DNA of 11,807 nucleotides from Pseudomonadota bacterium (lineage in GTDB: Bacteria > Pseudomonadota > Alphaproteobacteria > Azospirillales > Azospirillaceae). Shown one piece after another: positions 7,951-11,807 of this stretch. The notes beneath the pieces were generated by a model. The model ran no database searches. It had not been told where the DNA came from and saw only the letters and a list, made by a program, of their open reading frames with translations. Position 1 is the stretch's first letter, and every line of letters begins with the position of its first letter. Location: NCBI GenBank assembly GCA_023413605.1, contig JAEZPL010000032.1, forward strand, positions 1-11,807. The letters run 5' to 3'. Made by a program: the position numbers and the translations under genes.

Positions 7951-7964
7951 GGAGGACCATTATC
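7951..7964 (+). promoter_or_regulatory. Shine-Dalgarno leading to a non-ATG start codon (ATC, or ATT) of the Na/Pi gene
   Basis: GGAGG (7951-7955) is the only good ribosome binding site near the gene. Six bases later stands ATC (7962), in frame with the gene and followed by codons for SPTLILID; ATT (7959) is 3 nt away. There is no ATG, GTG or TTG between the in-frame TAG at 7929 and ATG 7989, and nothing resembling a Shine-Dalgarno precedes 7989. Confidence 0.55.
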
Positions 7965-7988
7965 TCTCCGACCCTGATCCTGATCGAC

Positions 7989-9638
7989 ATGCTCGGCGCC
8001 GTGGCCCTCCTTCTGTGGGGGCTGCGGCTTGTGCGCTCCGGCGTGTTCCGTTGCGGCGGTGCGGCGCTTCGACGATGGGTGGGGTTGGGAACGCGGAACC
8101 GGTTCGCCGCCTTCCTGGCGGGGACCAGCGTGACGCTGGCTGTGCAGAGCAGCACCGCCACGGCGCTGATGACCGCGGCGATGGCCGGGCAGGGATTCCT
8201 GGACACCGCCATGGCGCAGGCGGTCATGCTGGGCGCGAACGTCGGCACCAGCCTCGTCACGCGCCTGTTGGCCGTGGACCTGCACTGGCTGTCGCCGAGC
8301 CTGCTGGTGCTGGGCGTCGCGCTGCACGCACTGGGGGAGGCGAACCGCGTCCGCCGCGAACTGGCACGCATCTTCGTGGGGCTGGGGCTGATGCTGCTGG
8401 CCTTGCGCCTGCTGGGCACCGCGGCCGTTCCCGTGGAGCAGTCCGAACTGGTGAAGGCCATGCTGGGCGCGCTGGGGGGCGAGCCCTTCTTCGCGATGCT
8501 GGTCGCGGCGCTGCTGACGGCGGCCATGCACGCCAGCCTTGCCGTCGTGCTGCTGACCGCCTCGCTGGCCGGCGCGCATGTGGTCGACCCGGCGCTGGCC
8601 GTGGCGCTGGTGCTGGGGGCCAACCTGGGCGGCGCGCTGCCGGTGGTGCTGGAAACCGCGAAGGAAAACGCGGCGGCGCGGCGGGTGCAGGTGGGCAACC
8701 TGATCGTGCGCGGCCTGGGCGCGCTGGTCGTCCTGCCGTTGATCCCCCTGGTGACGTCCGCGCTGGGCGGCATGGCGCCCTTCACGGCGGTGGTCACGGT
8801 CCACGTCGTCTTCAACGTCGCGCTGGCGGTGGTCTTCCTGCCGCTGGTCGGGCCGCTGGCCCGCCTGACGGAACGGCTGATCCCGGATGCCGCCACCGCC
8901 GACGACGCGGCCCATCCCCGGCATCTCGACGAGGCGATGCTGGAAACCCCTTCCGTCGCGATCGCCGGGGCGTTGCGCGAGACTCTGCGGCTCGGCGACC
9001 TTGTGGAGGATATGCTGGTCCGCAGCCTCGCCGCGCTGCGCAACGGCGACGAGCGCGCCATCGCCGAGGTCAGCCGCACCGACGATCAGGTGGACCGGCT
9101 GCACACGGCCATCAAGCTCTATCTGGCGAAGCTCGGGCGCGGCCAGCTGGACGAAGCGGAATCCCGCCGCGTCAACGACATCATGGCCTTCGCCATCAAC
9201 CTGGAGCATATCGGCGACATCATCGACAAAAGCCTGATGGACTTGGCCGCCAAGCGCATCCGCCACCAGCTTCACTTCGCGGCGGAGGATTTCCAGGAGG
9301 TGGAGGATCTGCACCGCCACACCGTGGAAAACCTGCGCACGGCGCTCGGCACCTTCATCGCGGAGGACCGGCGGCTGGCCCGCCAGCTCATCGCCGGCAA
9401 GGACGCCGTGCGGGCGCTGGAGCGCGACGCGACCGTCCACCACCTGGACCGCGTGCGGCGGGGCGACACGGAAAGCATCGAGACGAGCGCCCTCGTGCTG
9501 GACATCCTGCGCGATCTGAAGCGCATCAACGCCCACGTCGCCGCCGTCGCGCACCCGATCCTGGATCAGGTCGGGGAACTGCGGGAAAGCCGCCTGAAGG
9601 TCGTCGGCCTGCCGCGCCTGGAGCACCGTGATATCTGA
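7989..9638 (+). CDS. Na+/phosphate cotransporter-family protein with C-terminal PhoU-like domain
   Basis: From ATG 7989 the product is 549 residues; the true start is probably 7962 (ATC), giving nine more N-terminal residues that complete the first membrane segment. Residues 1-295 hold two Na/Pi-cotransporter repeats with many membrane segments. The first has the phosphate/sodium motif QSST (53-56) and LGANVGT (81-87). The second has LGANLGG (209-215), but the expected QSS motif appears as HASLA (181-185). Residues about 320-545 are helical, charged and PhoU-like, the usual tail of bacterial NptA/YjbB-type proteins. It probably moves phosphate across the inner membrane, import or export. It stands alone between the EamA gene and the endopeptidase gene. 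The stop codon is the first TGA of a 14-bp tandem repeat. The family call is firm; the transport direction and the exact start are not. Confidence 0.9.
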   Translation: MLGAVALLLWGLRLVRSGVFRCGGAALRRWVGLGTRNRFAAFLAGTSVTLAVQSSTATALMTAAMAGQGFLDTAMAQAVMLGANVGTSLVTRLLAVDLHWLSPSLLVLGVALHALGEANRVRRELARIFVGLGLMLLALRLLGTAAVPVEQSELVKAMLGALGGEPFFAMLVAALLTAAMHASLAVVLLTASLAGAHVVDPALAVALVLGANLGGALPVVLETAKENAAARRVQVGNLIVRGLGALVVLPLIPLVTSALGGMAPFTAVVTVHVVFNVALAVVFLPLVGPLARLTERLIPDAATADDAAHPRHLDEAMLETPSVAIAGALRETLRLGDLVEDMLVRSLAALRNGDERAIAEVSRTDDQVDRLHTAIKLYLAKLGRGQLDEAESRRVNDIMAFAINLEHIGDIIDKSLMDLAAKRIRHQLHFAAEDFQEVEDLHRHTVENLRTALGTFIAEDRRLARQLIAGKDAVRALERDATVHHLDRVRRGDTESIETSALVLDILRDLKRINAHVAAVAHPILDQVGELRESRLKVVGLPRLEHRDI

Positions 9639-9671
9639 GGGGCGACATCTGAGGCGCGACATCTGAAATGG
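9630..9671. repeat. 14-bp tandem repeat, three copies, over the Na/Pi stop codon
   Basis: Units at 9630-9643, 9644-9657 and 9658-9671 share GAYATCTGA plus a variable G-rich tail. Units 1 and 2 differ at two positions; unit 3 diverges in its last bases. The TGA of unit 1 ends the Na/Pi gene. Because 14 is not a multiple of 3, the three TGAs (9636, 9650, 9664) fall in all three frames. Confidence 0.85.
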
Positions 9672-9729
9672 GCGCGTGCAGGGGGGCGGTGCGCTATCCT
9701 CCTCCGGGGCAGGAGGAGGGGGACCGGTC

Positions 9730-10170
9730 ATGCTGCTGATCCTGGGCATTGGCAATCGCTACCGCAGCGACGACGCGGTCGGGCCGCTCGTGGCCGACCG
9801 GCTCGCCGCGCTGGGCCTGCCGGTGCGGGAGCACAGCGGCGAGGGCGCCGGGCTGATCGAGGCGTGGAGCGGGGCTGGGTCCGTGATCGTCGTGGATGCC
9901 ACCCAATCCGGCGCCACCCCCGGCACCATCCACCGTCTGGACGCTACGGCGCAGCCGCTGCCCACGGCCTTCTTCCGCTACTCCACCCACCGTTTCGGCC
10001 TTGCCGAGGCGGTGGAGACCGCCCGCGCGCTCGACCGCTTGCCGGAACGGCTGGTCGTCTACGGGGTGGAGGGGCGGCAATTCGGCTTCGGCGAAGCCCT
10101 GGCGCCGGAGATCGTCGAGGCAATGGACGAGGTGGTGCGGCGGATCCTTCAGGAGGTCGGTGCGGCTTGA
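9730..10170 (+). CDS. Hydrogenase maturation endopeptidase (HyaD/HycI family, peptidase M52)
   Basis: The 146-residue product is the usual size. The N-terminal signature LGIGNRYRSDDAVGP (5-19) carries the acidic residues that sense nickel in this family (D14/D15). D57 (VVDAT) and H87 (STHRFGL) correspond to the other two expected ligands. Such proteases check that Ni is inserted and then cut off the C-terminal tail of the large subunit; HydA here ends with such a short tail. The start at 9730 is chosen because AGGAGGGGGA (9712-9721) precedes it; a GTG at 9676 would add a low-complexity Gly-rich stretch. It lies 4 kb downstream of hydA, separated by three unrelated genes, and no hyp genes are in the window. 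That HydA is its client is inferred from proximity and family. Confidence 0.9.
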   Translation: MLLILGIGNRYRSDDAVGPLVADRLAALGLPVREHSGEGAGLIEAWSGAGSVIVVDATQSGATPGTIHRLDATAQPLPTAFFRYSTHRFGLAEAVETARALDRLPERLVVYGVEGRQFGFGEALAPEIVEAMDEVVRRILQEVGAA

Positions 10171-10189
10171 AGGGCGCTGAAAACGGCGA

Positions 10190-10223
10190 CACGAAGGTCG
10201 GAAGAACTCTTCCGACCTTCGTG
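10190..10223. terminator. Perfect 16-bp inverted repeat between convergent genes, likely bidirectional terminator
   Basis: Arms at 10190-10205 and 10208-10223 are exact reverse complements (start CACGAAGGTCGG) around AC. It lies 19 bp after the endopeptidase stop and 20 bp before the end of the convergent epimerase gene, which is where a shared terminator is expected. No long T-run follows on either side, so Rho-independent action is not certain. Confidence 0.7.
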
Positions 10224-10243
10224 CCTCCACCGGTGTGCGCTGC

Positions 10244-11185
<942 letters not shown>

Positions 11186-11530
11186 CGTCGTCCTTTCCGG
11201 GGTTGCCCCGCAGATCGACCTTGAGATGATCGATCCTAAATTGCTGGTCGGTCGTCCCTTGCCCGTTGATAGTCGGTACGCAACCCAAGCCGTTCCAGAC
11301 CGGATTTGGGATTACGTCCAGCGCAGGTGTGGCACATCCGTTTCTCCGCCCGAGGGATCCTGGCCCGAGTCGGCCGGTACACGACCGCATGGCTTGCCGA
11401 TGAGGCGGGACGGGCTGTTCAACAGGCTTATCCACGGCCTTATGCACCGTTCTGTGGATAAGTTGAGTCAAGGCGGCTGTGCCGGGTGCCGTGCCTTGCC
11501 GGTATGGCGCATTTGCGGTAAGGGTTCGGC
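11186..11530. other. Gene-poor stretch between the epimerase gene and the small gene at 11531
   Basis: I see no convincing gene in these 345 bp. It holds the epimerase leader, with a 5-bp GC stem CGGGG-TTG-CCCCG (11198-11210), and the DnaA-box pair at 11427-11462. A plus-strand frame starting at 11226 exists but reads as non-coding. No AT-rich unwinding region is obvious. Confidence 0.5.
11427..11462. promoter_or_regulatory. Inverted pair of DnaA boxes
   Basis: TTATCCACG (11428-11436, plus) and TTATCCACA (11453-11461, minus; a perfect R1-type box) face each other. The shared 9-bp arms CTTATCCAC/GTGGATAAG (11427-11435/11454-11462) are exact, with 18 nt between. Between them TTATGCACC (11440-11448) is a box with two mismatches. 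The site is 69 bp before the ATG at 11531. DnaA control of that gene, a DnaA-titrating site or an origin fragment are all possible. Confidence 0.65.
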
Positions 11531-11764
11531 ATGGTCGAAACCCGACGCACCGGCGAACGCTCCAACGAACCGATCCGCTCCGACATCGGCGGCGGACGCG
11601 TCGCGTCGCCCGCAGCCGTGGGCGTTCGGAACCGGGCCGAATCCGTCGGCGGTGGCCGGCAGCGCATCCCCACCGTCCGCGAACTGGCCAGCCTCGTCGT
11701 GAACGGCATCCTCACCCTTCCGCGCAATTACCGGCGCGGCATGTTCCTCGACGTTCAGGTCTGA
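11531..11764 (+). CDS. Small hypothetical protein, 77 residues
   Basis: I do not recognise this protein. It is supported as coding by very high G/C at third codon positions and by a weak Shine-Dalgarno (TAAGGG, 11519-11524) 6 nt before the ATG. The N-terminal half (1-47) is polar, rich in Arg, Gly and Ser and probably disordered; residues 48-77 (starting IPTVRELASLV) look like one folded amphipathic helix and end in MFLDVQV. There is no signal peptide, metal motif or transmembrane segment. It follows the DnaA-box pair, and its stop codon is the first TGA of a 15-bp tandem repeat, so the C-terminus may have been set by that repeat. The opposite-strand frame (11468-11803) is an alternative but less likely. 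Confidence 0.55.
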   Translation: MVETRRTGERSNEPIRSDIGGGRVASPAAVGVRNRAESVGGGRQRIPTVRELASLVVNGILTLPRNYRRGMFLDVQV

Positions 11765-11800
11765 CGCGGGCAGGTCTGACTCAGACAGGTCTGACGCGGG
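11756..11800. repeat. 15-bp tandem repeat, three copies, over a stop codon
   Basis: Units 11756-11770 and 11786-11800 are identical (CAGGTCTGACGCGGG); the middle unit 11771-11785 shares the first ten bases and then diverges. The TGA of unit 1 ends the small gene. As the period is a multiple of 3, all three TGAs (11762, 11777, 11792) are in the same frame. Confidence 0.9.
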
Positions 11801-11807
11801 CATAACC

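Noticed and set aside
7644..9755. Long minus-strand open frame of 703 codons opposite the Na/Pi gene.
   Set aside because: Composition is Gln/Arg/His-rich and repetitive, typical of a shadow of a GC-rich gene; the plus-strand frame has clear family motifs.
11226..11702. Plus-strand frame of 158 codons covering the DnaA-box region.
   Set aside because: No Shine-Dalgarno, Ala/Pro/Ser-rich tail that is a frame-shifted shadow of the 11531 gene, and it runs across the DnaA boxes.

Overview
The window is GC-rich DNA with strong G/C preference at third codon positions. The gene content is that of an alphaproteobacterium, most like Azospirillum and other Rhodospirillales. That placement is an inference from gene style and gene combination; there is no rRNA or other marker gene to confirm it.

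Layout: (1) Positions 1-822, minus strand: the N-terminal part of a DUF1524/HNH nuclease with a membrane-targeting N-terminus, cut off by the window edge. (2) Positions 1002-5677, plus strand: a compact five-gene operon for a cytosolic group 3b-type [NiFe]-hydrogenase (sulfhydrogenase type), in the archaeal order hydB-hydG-hydD-hydA with an extra cyclic-nucleotide-binding-domain gene between hydB and hydG. Electrons would pass between the NiFe site in HydA, the FeS clusters of HydD, HydB and HydG, and NAD(P)(H) at the HydG flavin. (3) Positions 5682-6545, minus: a LysR regulator convergent with hydA (4 bp between them) and divergent from (4) an EamA/DMT-type exporter at 6856-7770, plus. (5) A Na/Pi-cotransporter-like protein with a PhoU-like tail (about 7962/7989-9638). 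(6) A hydrogenase maturation endopeptidase (9730-10170), presumably the one that trims HydA, although it lies 4 kb from the operon. (7) Convergent to it, an NAD-dependent sugar-nucleotide epimerase/dehydratase (10244-11185, minus). (8) A gene-poor stretch with inverted DnaA boxes, followed by a small unrecognised gene (11531-11764).

The most interesting non-coding structure is in the 310-bp gap between the LysR gene and the EamA exporter gene. Two tandem units of about 82 bp share an identical 13-nt unpaired segment and a near-identical second segment. The hairpins around these segments differ completely in sequence but stay perfectly or nearly perfectly paired. Next to the EamA start, two mutually exclusive stems compete, and one of them covers part of the Shine-Dalgarno sequence. 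This looks like a tandem cis-regulatory RNA (riboswitch-like), and I do not recognise its class.

Other oddities are a Na/Pi gene whose natural start position reads ATC instead of ATG behind a good Shine-Dalgarno, two short tandem repeats sitting exactly on stop codons (14 bp x3 and 15 bp x3), and a cyclic-nucleotide domain that lacks the canonical cAMP-binding residues.
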